From the NCBI RefSeq assembly GCF_009870785.1, contig NZ_WTWX01000025.1, forward strand, positions 1-39,051: a stretch of 39,051 nucleotides of DNA. The letters run 5' to 3'. This document shows positions 1-6,694 of the stretch, in pieces. The DNA is from Paenibacillus sp. An7. Its GTDB lineage: Bacteria; Bacillota; Bacilli; Paenibacillales; Paenibacillaceae. How positions within the stretch are numbered: position 1 is the stretch's first letter; every line of letters begins with the position of its first letter. The notes below the pieces were generated by a model, which was given only the letters and a program-made list of their open reading frames with translations, made no database searches and was not told the origin of the DNA. Both the position numbers and the translations under genes were made by a program.

Positions 1-52
1 AGAACTTCAGCCTTCCAAGCTGATAGCGTGGGTTCGATTCCCATCACCCGCT
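1..52 (+). tRNA. tRNA-Gly (UCC anticodon), 3' part only
   Basis: The window opens inside a tRNA. The anticodon arm reads CAGC-CUUCCAA-GCUG, giving anticodon UCC (glycine). It is followed by a variable loop, a T arm with GGTTCGATTCC, and the acceptor 3' strand CACCCGC. The discriminator base is T52. The next bases are TCA, so CCA is not encoded and must be added post-transcriptionally. The D arm and 5' acceptor strand lie upstream of the window. The sequence closely resembles the Bacillus tRNA-Gly(UCC) as I remember it. Confidence 0.93.
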
Positions 53-67
53 TCAATTTTTTATTCA

Positions 68-96
68 AGTCTGGTTATATAACTAGGCTTTTTTTT
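68..96 (+). terminator. Terminator after tRNA-Gly
   Basis: An 11-bp stem containing two G-U pairs (AGTCTGGTTAT against ATAACTAGGCT) is followed by eight T residues. It lies 15 bases after the tRNA end and would terminate the tRNA transcript. Confidence 0.75.
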
Positions 97-393
97 GTAT
101 ATAAAGATAGAAGTTTCGATGTTTTGATTACCTATTTTAGGGACTAGAAGTATAAGGATTTTACAAGAGTGCTCCGTATGGAGATGTGTGGATTTAAGTG
201 TTTTTGATTCTCTGGTTCACCGTCTTAAATCTCAATGGACGGAACAGCCACCCGTTATGGAAGAGGTCTGCTTTTTGAATTTTCAGTAGATGGGTGTCGT
301 TAGAATACAAAATTATTGAACTAGGCGAAGTTCCTTAAGAAAAAAGGGCATTCGCCTTTGTTTTTTAACAGCCTTAACAGAAAGCATTTGTAT
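97..393. other. Gene-free spacer between tRNA and MscM-type gene
   Basis: No open frame with a ribosome binding site is visible. The only structure is a 7-bp hairpin near the right end, listed separately. Confidence 0.5.
323..368 (+). terminator. Possible weak terminator hairpin
   Basis: Arms AGGCGAA (323-329) and TTCGCCT (351-357) are perfectly complementary across a 21-nt loop. They are followed by TTGTTTTTT. No gene upstream obviously uses it. It may end read-through from the tRNA region or be a relic of a lost gene. Confidence 0.4.
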
Positions 394-422
394 TTGCTTA
401 GGTTTCAAAACTACACTATAAT
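394..422 (+). promoter_or_regulatory. SigA promoter of the MscM-type gene
   Basis: TTGCTT (394-399) and TATAAT (417-422) are separated by 17 bp, about 28 bp upstream of the start codon. The AGGAGG ribosome binding site at 446-451 follows. Confidence 0.7.
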
Positions 423-456
423 ATTAGGCTAATCTACAAATAGTCAGGAGGAAATA

Positions 457-1716
457 ATGGAATTTATCAGAAATCAATTAGACGGATATGGAATAAGTGA
501 AGCTACGGTTGGTTATCTATCTAACTTGATTATGGCTGTTTTTATAGCGATGGTCTGCATTCTAGCCAATTTCATCACCAAAAAAATCGTGCTGAAGACG
601 ATTATTCATATCATTAATAACAATCGGTATACGTGGGACAATATTATTTTGGAGAAAAAAGTGTTCCATAAACTGTCGCATCTTGTGCCAGCCATCATTA
701 TCTATTCTTCTGCAACAATCTTTCCGTCGTATGAAATTTTGATTAAGAAGCTGGCAATTATTTATATGATTATGGTAACCACCACGGTGTTTAGTGCGCT
801 GCTTAATGCTATTGAAGCAATTTATCGTACATTTGAGGTTTCTAAGATCAGACCGATCAAAGGATATATCCAGGTGGTAAAGATCTTACTTTATATTATC
901 GCTACAATTTTAGTGATATCAAGCCTTATTGGACAGAATCCTTTGATCATTCTCAGCGGATTTGGTGCGTTATCGGCTGTTCTAATGTTAGTTTTTAAGG
1001 ACTCCATCTTAGGCCTCGTCGCAGGCGTTCAATTATCCTCGAATGATATGGTACGTGTAGGCGACTGGATTGAAATGCCTAAGTATGATGCGAACGGTGA
1101 TGTAATTGATATTACTCTCAATACGGTAATGGTCATGAACTTTGATAAGACAATCACCATGATTCCTAGCTACGCCCTTATTTCAGATTCATTCAAAAAC
1201 TGGAGAGGTATGCAAGCAGCTGGCGGCAGAAGAATTAAGCGGAGTATCAATATTGATACAAGCAGTATCTCTTTTTGTACAGAGGAAATGATTGAGGAAC
1301 TTCAGAAGATAGACTATCTCACTGATTATGTCACGAGGAGATTGGATGAAATTAATATTTATAATATGGAACACGAGATTAATACGGAGAGTAAGGTGAA
1401 TGGCAGGCAGCTTACGAATATAGGTGTATTCCGAGAATACATTCACCAATATCTGATGAATCACCCTAAAATCCATAAGGATATGACACTAATTGTCAGA
1501 CAGTTAGCTCCTGGCGATAACGGGCTGCCGCTGGAAATCTACGCGTTTAGCAATGATATCAACTGGGCGGTATATGAATCAGTTCAGGCTGATATCTTCG
1601 ATCATATCTTTGCGGTTGCGCCGACCTTTGGACTTCGTGCCTTCCAAAATCCTACGGGCCATGATATTGTTCATTTAAAAGAAAGCAAAGAATATTCGCG
1701 AGAATATTCAAGATAG
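457..1716 (+). CDS. mscM: MscS-superfamily mechanosensitive channel, YbdG/MscM type
   Basis: This 419-residue membrane protein should open under membrane tension and release small solutes during hypo-osmotic shock. The N-terminal half has about four to five hydrophobic segments (near residues 20-45, 75-95, 100-120, 140-160 and 165-190). The last is the pore-lining helix, rich in Gly, Ala and Ser (LSGFGALSAVLMLVFKDSI). The following beta domain has GDWIEMPKY and IPSYALISDSFKNWRGM, which closely resemble E. coli YbdG (415 aa), a miniconductance channel, rather than small MscS. The length matches that family. The start is set by AGGAGG six bases upstream. It is monocistronic, with its own promoter and a downstream hairpin. 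Identification to the YbdG subgroup is firm; the conductance class is inferred. Confidence 0.9.
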   Translation: MEFIRNQLDGYGISEATVGYLSNLIMAVFIAMVCILANFITKKIVLKTIIHIINNNRYTWDNIILEKKVFHKLSHLVPAIIIYSSATIFPSYEILIKKLAIIYMIMVTTTVFSALLNAIEAIYRTFEVSKIRPIKGYIQVVKILLYIIATILVISSLIGQNPLIILSGFGALSAVLMLVFKDSILGLVAGVQLSSNDMVRVGDWIEMPKYDANGDVIDITLNTVMVMNFDKTITMIPSYALISDSFKNWRGMQAAGGRRIKRSINIDTSSISFCTEEMIEELQKIDYLTDYVTRRLDEINIYNMEHEINTESKVNGRQLTNIGVFREYIHQYLMNHPKIHKDMTLIVRQLAPGDNGLPLEIYAFSNDINWAVYESVQADIFDHIFAVAPTFGLRAFQNPTGHDIVHLKESKEYSREYSR

Positions 1717-1823
1717 AATTAGGGAGTTGTTGAAGCAAGATCTAGCTTTATTGAATGTTAATTTTATTCGCGCTACCTATAGATAGAATGATGTCGATAA
1801 TTTAAAACCACCTCATCAACTGC

Positions 1824-1858
1824 ACCCCAAAGGTTAGTAAATGTCTAACTTTTGGGGT
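1824..1858. repeat. Inverted repeat after mscM: terminator or IS3-type end relic
   Basis: Arms ACCCCAAAGGTTAG (1824-1837) and CTAACTTTTGGGGT (1845-1858) pair over 14 bp with one G-U, a 7-nt loop and a following T-rich run (CATTTTATTTTT). It could end the mscM transcript, although it lies about 110 bp after the stop codon. The right arm, GTCTAACTTTTGGGGTCA, resembles the terminal repeat of many IS3-family elements, so the hairpin may have arisen from IS ends. The rest of the 1717-2056 gap shows no gene. Confidence 0.5.
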
Positions 1859-2056
1859 CATTTTATTTTTACGAGTGGTCCTGACTTGTTCTGCATTCAT
1901 GGTTGATTACCGAAGTCCTGATATTGATAAATTTATGCAGTATGTTTTTTGTACATCCAACATATGATTAGGGTAATTTACCTTTCCGTAAGTAGCCTCT
2001 GCAAACATCGTACTGCCCTTTTTACAAGGTTATCAATTTATAGGAGTGAACGATCG

Positions 2057-2363
2057 ATGAAAGTAATTCTGAGCAGGAACGGTTTTGACTCATCTGCTGG
2101 GGGATATCCAAGCCCGCATCTTATCGACTCAAGGACAACGGAAACGATCGGGTTGGAAATTACCTAACTTTTTTCATCCGAGCATGGGCACAAAGATGAG
2201 TTACCATGAGAATATATTGAGTAAGTCGGGGAAAAGAGTCTGGGAAAATGCAATTAACATTTGTATATTGAACTCGGTAGGTAGAGGGCAAGAGTTTATA
2301 ATAGAAGGCAATAAAGAAGTAGAGAATTGGGCAAAGGAATTAATACAAAGGCAGTTTACATAA
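2057..2363 (+). pseudogene. Remnant of an Nmad3-like putative nucleotide-modification protein
   Basis: A good ribosome binding site (AGGAG at 2043-2047) precedes ATG 2057. The first 25 codons give MKVILSRNGFDSSAGGYPSP, which resembles the N terminus of Nmad3 proteins (recalled as MK.ILSRKGFDSSYG..PSPIL). That frame then loses similarity and stops at 2167. In another frame, codons from about 2166 to 2363 encode a segment with LNSVGRGQEFIIE and VENWAKELI, resembling the Nmad3 C terminus. The middle of a protein normally more than 200 residues long is missing. I infer an internal deletion plus frameshift. A U-tailed terminator about 100 bp downstream survives. Confidence 0.6.
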
Positions 2364-2465
2364 GGAATTGTTGATTTTGGATGTGATGTAGTAGTAGTAA
2401 ATTGTTATTATAATAATGGAATTGAATCGCTGACTACTTTGAACGCTCTTATAAGATAAATATGT

Positions 2466-2505
2466 AAGACCTTTTTTCCAGTCTAGTATAAAAGGTCTTT
2501 TTTTT
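2466..2505 (+). terminator. Terminator after the Nmad3 remnant
   Basis: A 10-bp stem AAGACCTTTT / AAAAGGTCTT is followed by a run of nine T residues. It marks the original end of the decayed gene's transcript. Confidence 0.85.
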
Positions 2506-2662
2506 GATATATATAACATAGTGTAAAAAATATGTGTTGAAGTATATTCCTATACGCGAGCTGTTCCTATAATATATTTGAAATAAATGTAAATTGCCAT
2601 TCTTTAGTTATAGGTTCTTATTTTTGGACATTGTAAGTGATAATAGAGAGGTTGATTCAATT

Positions 2663-3298
2663 ATGAAAAAGGAAGTTTCGATCTTACCCATTCAATCCGT
2701 CTATTCTATTGATAATCACATGATTACTGCCACTGTTCTACATGAAGAACCTTTAGTAATGAAATTTGATCAGGTATTAAATGATGAGGAATGTCAGATG
2801 TTTATTGATTCTGCTGCCTTACGTCTTACAAAATCAAAACTCGCGAATAAAGAAGAAAGTCAAATTCGGACGAGCAGCGGTATGTTTTTTGAAGAAAATG
2901 AAAGCCCTTTAATAACCGAAATAGAAAATCGTATATCAAATTTAATGCATGTACCTATTACACATGCAGAAGGACTACAGGTATTGCATTACGAACCTGG
3001 GCAAGAGTTTAAAGAACATTATGATTTTTTTGGAGCTAGTAGTCCTTCTAATCAGAACAATCGAATCAGTACATTAATTATATATTTAAATGATGTAGAA
3101 GAAGGAGGGGAAACCACTCTTCCAAGGTTAGGTATTACCATGAAACCAGTGAAAGGTTCTGCGATTTACTTTGAATATTTTTATAACAATCAGGAATTAA
3201 ACGAATTAACTTTGCATAGTGGACAGGCCGTTATCCGCGGTGAAAAGTGGGTAGCGACTCAGTGGATGCGTAAACAACGAATTCGAGAAGGATACTAA
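2663..3298 (+). CDS. Prolyl-4-hydroxylase-like 2-oxoglutarate/Fe(II) dioxygenase
   Basis: A soluble enzyme of 211 residues that should hydroxylate a protein side chain, probably proline, using O2, Fe(II) and 2-oxoglutarate. The double-stranded beta-helix core shows the iron ligands His119-X-Asp121 (in EHYDFF) and His185 (LHSGQAV). The 2-oxoglutarate-binding Lys195 is in GEKW. EGGETTLP and GSAIYFEY are typical of P4H alpha-subunit-like proteins. Its size matches the Bacillus anthracis/cereus P4H (about 216 aa). I chose ATG 2663 because GAGAGG lies just upstream; an in-frame start at 2594 lacks a ribosome binding site. No collagen-like substrate is encoded nearby; the Bacillus enzyme has been linked to elongation factor Tu, but the substrate here is unknown. 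It is monocistronic, with a terminator 8 bp after the stop. Confidence 0.88.
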   Translation: MKKEVSILPIQSVYSIDNHMITATVLHEEPLVMKFDQVLNDEECQMFIDSAALRLTKSKLANKEESQIRTSSGMFFEENESPLITEIENRISNLMHVPITHAEGLQVLHYEPGQEFKEHYDFFGASSPSNQNNRISTLIIYLNDVEEGGETTLPRLGITMKPVKGSAIYFEYFYNNQELNELTLHSGQAVIRGEKWVATQWMRKQRIREGY

Positions 3299-3306
3299 AA
3301 TGAGGG

Positions 3307-3333
3307 AGGCCACTGTGTAGGTGGTCTTTTTTT
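3307..3333 (+). terminator. Terminator of the dioxygenase gene
   Basis: A 7-bp stem AGGCCAC / GTGGTCT with a 7-nt loop is followed by seven T residues, immediately after the stop codon. Confidence 0.85.
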
Positions 3334-3459
3334 ATTTCTTTTATAATTATTTACATAATTAACCAACTAGGGTAGAATTAAACGGTTAGTGATATCTACT
3401 CGTTTTACTAGATCGAACTAAGTTTTAATACATAACTACGCATTGAGGAGAGTCATACA

Positions 3460-4278
3460 ATGAACACCATTGAGTCCTTGGACGCTCTGATTACCATGAT
3501 TCCAATCTTAAAGGCAGCAGTTCCTGCTGAACTATCGATTGCCATTTGTGATACAGAGAAATTTATCGCCTATTGGCCTGGAGAAGACATTAACTTGGAG
3601 ATCTGCGTCGGGCAATCTTTGCATAGCGAAGAACCGCTTAAGCAGGCAATTCGGGATAATGAAGCATTAAAGGCAGAGGTACCTGCCTCCTTTTATGGTT
3701 TTGAATTTATAGGGACGGCCATACCGCTCCACAATTCAAGTGGCCATGTCATTGGCGGTATAGCTATTCAGCTACGTAAACAAAGTGAGTTAATAGCCAT
3801 TGCGGATCAAATTTCGCTTTCACTAACACAAGCCAACAAACAAATCTCAGAAGTGGCAGAAGATTCATCGAAATTAGCCGTTTCTGCTCAGCAGTTGCTT
3901 ACGTTGGCCCATCAGACGGTAGAACAGGTGAAAGAAACTGATAAAGTTGTAACATTTGTTAAAAGAGTGGCAGACCAAACAAATTTGCTTGGAATTAATG
4001 CGGCAATTGAAGCAGCTCATGCAGGAGATTTAGGAAGAGGATTTGGTGTTGTAGCGAGTGAGATACGCAAATTATCTAAGGAATCGCTTAAATCCACGAA
4101 TGTGATTCAAACTACACTGAAAACATTTGAAGAGGCGATTAGCGAAATGCGTGTATCCATTGAACAAATGACCGCTATTGTTGAACGGCAAGCAACATCG
4201 TCCCGCCAGGTATCTGATTTTATTGAAGAAGTTGATCGGATGTCAGAACAGTTGAATGAATTTGCAAAGAGATTATAA
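3460..4278 (+). CDS. Soluble methyl-accepting chemotaxis-like protein (YfmS type)
   Basis: 272 residues with no transmembrane segment, so this is a cytoplasmic signal transducer. Residues 1-115 form a small sensory domain ([20 protein letters not shown] ... [20 protein letters not shown]), a PAS/GAF-like fold not assigned to a ligand. A short coiled-coil signalling domain follows (about 115-272). It contains the conserved hairpin tip that binds CheA/Che[21 protein letters not shown] and [15 protein letters not shown]. The length and layout match B. subtilis YfmS (about 286 aa). No HAMP domain or typical methylation helices are present. ATG 3460 has GAGGAG at a good distance. It stands alone and ends at a bidirectional terminator shared with the convergent small gene. 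Confidence 0.88.
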   Translation: MNTIESLDALITMIPILKAAVPAELSIAICDTEKFIAYWPGEDINLEICVGQSLHSEEPLKQAIRDNEALKAEVPASFYGFEFIGTAIPLHNSSGHVIGGIAIQLRKQSELIAIADQISLSLTQANKQISEVAEDSSKLAVSAQQLLTLAHQTVEQVKETDKVVTFVKRVADQTNLLGINAAIEAAHAGDLGRGFGVVASEIRKLSKESLKSTNVIQTTLKTFEEAISEMRVSIEQMTAIVERQATSSRQVSDFIEEVDRMSEQLNEFAKRL

Positions 4279-4366
4279 CGTAGCTCTACTTAGCTTCTAA
4301 CAAATATAGATAACTGGGATCAATGGCTCTAAGAGATGATTAAAGAATCCATATTAATGCTCAGTA

Positions 4367-4399
4367 AAAAGAACCAAGCAGGTGCTTGGTCCTTTTTTT
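4367..4399. terminator. Bidirectional terminator between convergent genes
   Basis: ACCAAGCA (4373-4380) and TGCTTGGT (4383-4390) form a perfect stem. Downstream on the plus strand there are seven T residues; on the minus strand the exit sequence is TTCTTTTT. It can serve both the YfmS-like gene and the small minus-strand gene. Confidence 0.85.
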
Positions 4400-4421
4400 G
4401 TATACACTCATAGGTTCTTAA

Positions 4422-4586
4422 CTAGTGATAGCTTTCCTTATGCTTACCGTTGTCATCATGTTGCGATTGTTTCCGGCGATCATTACGGGCCTGCTGTTGT
4501 TGCTGAGCATCCAGGCTGTTTACAGGTGTTGATTCCAAATCATTTACTTCGTTAACCAGATTTTTGTCAGGTTGGTTTGGGCTCAA
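4422..4586 (-). CDS. Small hydrophilic protein of unknown function (54 aa)
   Basis: The product is not recognised. It is very hydrophilic, with a Gln run (QQQQQ), many Asn, Asp, Lys and His residues and no hydrophobic segment, so it is probably disordered. Its composition recalls small spore or stress peptides, but no SASP motif is present. The start is decided by a perfect ribosome binding site, AAGGAGGA (4595-4602 on the minus strand), eight bases before TTG at 4586. This gives an N terminus MSPNQPDKNLVNEVNDLEST. A longer frame beginning at ATG 4613 would put the start upstream of that site and is less likely. The strong ribosome binding site and proper terminator support a real gene. Confidence 0.6.
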   Translation of the reverse strand: MSPNQPDKNLVNEVNDLESTPVNSLDAQQQQQARNDRRKQSQHDDNGKHKESYH

Positions 4587-4736
4587 TTGATTGGTCCTCC
4601 TTAATAAATGCAATAGTTTGTAAAATATATTATGTGTGGGGGAAGGGATAACTATTCGTGCCTAAGTTTAATGCTTTATCAGCAAGTATCTATTGTAATT
4701 TTTAGATGTTGGATTATCATGTTTTTTTATTAAGAG

Positions 4737-4905
4737 TAGCTTTTCAGATGGATCTGTGCTATACTAAGTTTATTGAATTGTTGACCTGAAAAAATTCGCA
4801 TAGCGTAGAGGGTTATTCTTCTAAAAATAATAACCTTGTCCCCTATGTGTATTTTTATGTAAGGTAAGAATTTCATGTAAATTTAAAAATTAGGTGGTAA
4901 TAACA
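4737..4905 (+). promoter_or_regulatory. csp copy 1: promoter and structured 5' leader
   Basis: The extended -10 is TGC-TATACT (TATACT at 4760-4765). Exactly 17 bp upstream is TAGCTT (4737-4742), an element preserved in all four csp promoters here. Transcription should begin near 4772, giving a leader of about 134 nt. The leader folds with an outer stem CATAG (4799-4803) / CTATG (4843-4847) and an inner stem GGTTATT (4811-4817) / AATAACC (4829-4835). The last 45 bases before the GGTGG ribosome binding site are almost invariant among copies. This is the layout expected of a temperature-sensing csp leader; the function is inferred. Confidence 0.75.
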
Positions 4906-5106
4906 ATGGAAACAGGAACAGTAAAATGGTTTAACGCAGAAAAAGGATTTGGCTTTATCGAAGTAGAAGGCGGAGACGATGTATTCGTACATTTCAGCGC
5001 AATCACTGGAGACGGCTTCAAATCTTTGGACGAAGGACAACGTGTTGAATTCAACATCGTTCAAGGCCAACGTGGCGCACAAGCTGAAAATGTTGTAAAA
5101 CTATAA
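4906..5106 (+). CDS. csp: Cold-shock protein, copy 1
   Basis: This 66-residue single-domain OB-fold RNA chaperone binds single-stranded RNA/DNA, melts mRNA structure and acts as a transcription antiterminator in the cold. The RNP1 motif KGFGFIEV (residues 13-20) and RNP2 VFVHF (26-30) are intact, with the aromatic surface Trp8, Phe15, Phe17, Phe27 and Phe30. Length and sequence match B. subtilis CspB/C/D. ATG 4906 is chosen because the family starts at METGTVKWF and GGTGG lies eight bases upstream; a GTG at 4894 is part of the ribosome binding site. Its coding sequence appears identical to copy 2, which implies a recent duplication or gene conversion. Confidence 0.96.
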   Translation: METGTVKWFNAEKGFGFIEVEGGDDVFVHFSAITGDGFKSLDEGQRVEFNIVQGQRGAQAENVVKL

Positions 5107-5118
5107 TTTTAGCTTTAA

Positions 5119-5151
5119 AAAGCTCCAAACCTTAGGTTTGGAGCTTTTTTT
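5119..5151 (+). terminator. Terminator of csp copy 1
   Basis: Stem AGCTCCAAACC / GGTTTGGAGCT with a 3-nt loop, then seven T residues. It differs from the copy 2 terminator by one compensated base pair. Confidence 0.93.
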
Positions 5152-5221
5152 ATTTTTAATTACATATACGACTCTCTAGTAAAAGGTTGTGGTGGGATCT
5201 ATATAATTTTGATTCCTTCAC

Positions 5222-5262
5222 AAAAACCCCGCTTCCTGATGAAACAGGGAACGAGGTTTTAT
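5222..5262 (-). terminator. Terminator of the nitroreductase gene, probably bidirectional
   Basis: Read on the minus strand, AAACCTCGTTCC pairs with GGAAGCGGGGTTT through several G-U pairs, followed by TTTTTG. On the plus strand the hairpin is followed by TTTTAT. It lies 120 bp beyond the nitroreductase stop codon. Confidence 0.65.
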
Positions 5263-5382
5263 ATAAAGAACAGCTTTTTACAAGCTCACAGCTCAGTTTA
5301 CAAAAACTAAATAGATGAGCAAGTAAAGGCTGGATTTATTGTTATCGACTACCACAATTACTAATGATAGACCTAGGTCTTC

Positions 5383-6021
5383 TTATCTCCAAGTGGTTAC
5401 CGTCTCCACAGGCAGGCGGTAGGATTCAAATCCTTCGCTGGCTGCTTTGCCAATGGTTATAAGCATGATCGGTAAATAACGATCTTTATCAAGGCCGTAC
5501 ACTTCAGCGATCTGATCCTTCTCATAACCACCAATAGCATTGGTGTCATAGCCGTGTGCACGTGCAACCAGCATAAGCTGCATGGATACAAGACCAGCAT
5601 CTAGTATGTTGGTATCTCTTAGTGCTGATTCCGGCATGACTTTATAAAATTGACTAATGGCGTTCATCTGCTGCTCTTTCACCTCGTTAGGCATATACCC
5701 CAGCTCAGCCGCTTTTTCATAAATTTCTTCTAAATATTCGAAGTTATTCATATCTGCAAAAACAGCAATGACTGCTGATGAACTCATGACTTTATCTTTG
5801 TTGAATCTTGCGAGATGGCTAAGGGTTTCTTTTCCTTCTTCGCTATCGATGACTACAAAACGCCAAGGTTGTAAATTGACGGATGAGGGAGCACGTGTGG
5901 CCTTCGCAATTATTTCTGACATTTCCTCACGACTGATTTTCACAGTTGGATCATATGTTTTAATGGAACGGCGTCCCATGGTAATTTCATTAAAATCGTT
6001 TGTTTTCTGAACGTTATGCAT
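5383..6021 (-). CDS. Nitroreductase-family FMN oxidoreductase (YdgI/MhqN-like)
   Basis: 212 residues; a homodimeric flavoenzyme expected to reduce quinones or nitroaromatics with NAD(P)H in the cytoplasm. The FMN-phosphate-binding GRRSIKTYDP near the N terminus, APSSVNLQPWRFVVID and the C-terminal GGYEKDQIAEVYGL ... LPIMLITIGKA are typical. As I recall them, B. subtilis YdgI and MhqN have nearly the same motifs. The start ATG at 6021 (minus) has AAGAAGGAAT just upstream; a longer frame reaching 6105 would run through a tandem-repeat leader and is unlikely. The gene sits between two csp copies on the opposite strand. Three 15-bp repeats lie in its leader and may be an operator for a redox regulator (inference). 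Confidence 0.9.
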   Translation of the reverse strand: MHNVQKTNDFNEITMGRRSIKTYDPTVKISREEMSEIIAKATRAPSSVNLQPWRFVVIDSEEGKETLSHLARFNKDKVMSSSAVIAVFADMNNFEYLEEIYEKAAELGYMPNEVKEQQMNAISQFYKVMPESALRDTNILDAGLVSMQLMLVARAHGYDTNAIGGYEKDQIAEVYGLDKDRYLPIMLITIGKAASEGFESYRLPVETVTTWR

Positions 6022-6059
6022 TGTAAATTCCTTCTTTCTTATGTCTGATATGCTTTTTA

Positions 6060-6104
6060 TTTGATCCGTCAATATTTGACCCATCAATGTTTGATGAATC
6101 AACA
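6060..6104. repeat. Three 15-bp tandem repeats in the nitroreductase leader
   Basis: Plus-strand units are TTTGATCCGTCAATA, TTTGACCCATCAATG and TTTGATGAATCAACA. They directly follow the predicted transcription start of the minus-strand nitroreductase. Each unit contains a TTGAN4TCAA-like half palindrome. They may bind a repressor; I do not recognise the motif. Confidence 0.6.
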
Positions 6105-6132
6105 ATATATAATACTTGAACTACTTTTGCAA
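6104..6132 (-). promoter_or_regulatory. SigA promoter of the nitroreductase
   Basis: On the minus strand, TTGCAA (6132-6127) and TATATT (6109-6104) are 17 bp apart. The predicted start site, about 6097, falls in the first 15-bp repeat. Confidence 0.6.
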
Positions 6133-6281
6133 ATACATTAAATTACATATCTAAAAAAAGCTCTGAAAATAAAGGGATATTCTCGAGTAAGGAAGATAAG
6201 CTATAGATTGGTAAGCAATAGATTTATTTCACTAAAAATCATATTTCTTAGCGACATAAATCATTCAATTATGTTAAGGAG

Positions 6282-6448
6282 TAGCTTTTTGAGTTGATCT
6301 GTGCTATAATAAGTTTATTGAAGTAATTGACCTAGCGAATTCACATAGCGTAGAGGGTTATTCTTTAAAAATAATAACCTTGTCCCCTATGTGTATTTTT
6401 ATTAAGGTAAGAATTTCATGTAAATTTAAAAATTAGGTGGTAATAACA
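6282..6448 (+). promoter_or_regulatory. csp copy 2: promoter and structured 5' leader
   Basis: TAGCTT (6282-6287), 17 bp, extended -10 TGC-TATAAT (6305-6310). Leader of about 132 nt from near 6317. Outer stem CACATAG (6342-6348) / CTATGTG (6387-6393) and inner stem GGTTATT (6356-6362) / AATAACC (6373-6379) match the other copies. Confidence 0.75.
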
Positions 6449-6649
6449 ATGGAAACAGGAACAGTAAAATGGTTTAACGCAGAAAAAGGATTTGGCTTTA
6501 TCGAAGTAGAAGGCGGAGACGATGTATTCGTACATTTCAGCGCAATCACTGGAGACGGCTTCAAATCTTTGGACGAAGGACAACGTGTTGAATTCAACAT
6601 CGTTCAAGGCCAACGTGGCGCACAAGCTGAAAATGTTGTAAAACTATAA
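6449..6649 (+). CDS. csp: Cold-shock protein, copy 2
   Basis: 66 residues, identical in protein sequence to copy 1 and apparently identical in coding DNA. RNP1 KGFGFIEV and RNP2 VFVHF are intact. It has the same role as an RNA chaperone of the cold-shock response. ATG 6449 follows GGTGG by eight bases. It has its own promoter, leader and terminator, so each copy is a complete expression cassette. The identity with copy 1 extends through the 3' UTR up to the terminator. Confidence 0.96.
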   Translation: METGTVKWFNAEKGFGFIEVEGGDDVFVHFSAITGDGFKSLDEGQRVEFNIVQGQRGAQAENVVKL

Positions 6650-6662
6650 TTTTAGCTTTAAA

Positions 6663-6694
6663 AAGCCCCAAACCTTAGGTTTGGGGCTTTTTTT
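6663..6694 (+). terminator. Terminator of csp copy 2
   Basis: Stem AAGCCCCAAACC / GGTTTGGGGCTT followed by seven T residues. A T-to-C change in the left arm relative to copy 1 is matched by A-to-G in the right arm. Confidence 0.93.

Noticed and set aside
1189..1476. Minus-strand frame inside mscM
   Set aside because: It overlaps a well-supported gene on the other strand and has no family features.
4894..4905. Alternative GTG start of csp (MVIT extension)
   Set aside because: The GTG is part of the GGTGG ribosome binding site, and the family begins at METGTVKWF.
4873..5082. 69-residue minus-strand frame inside csp copy 1, repeated in the other copies
   Set aside because: It mirrors the csp coding sequence, has no ribosome binding site of its own and is preserved only because the csp copies are nearly identical.
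6172..6192. MhqR-like box upstream of the nitroreductase (ATATTCTCGAGTAA)
   Set aside because: The palindrome is too short and lies upstream of the -35 with poor match to the box as I remember it.
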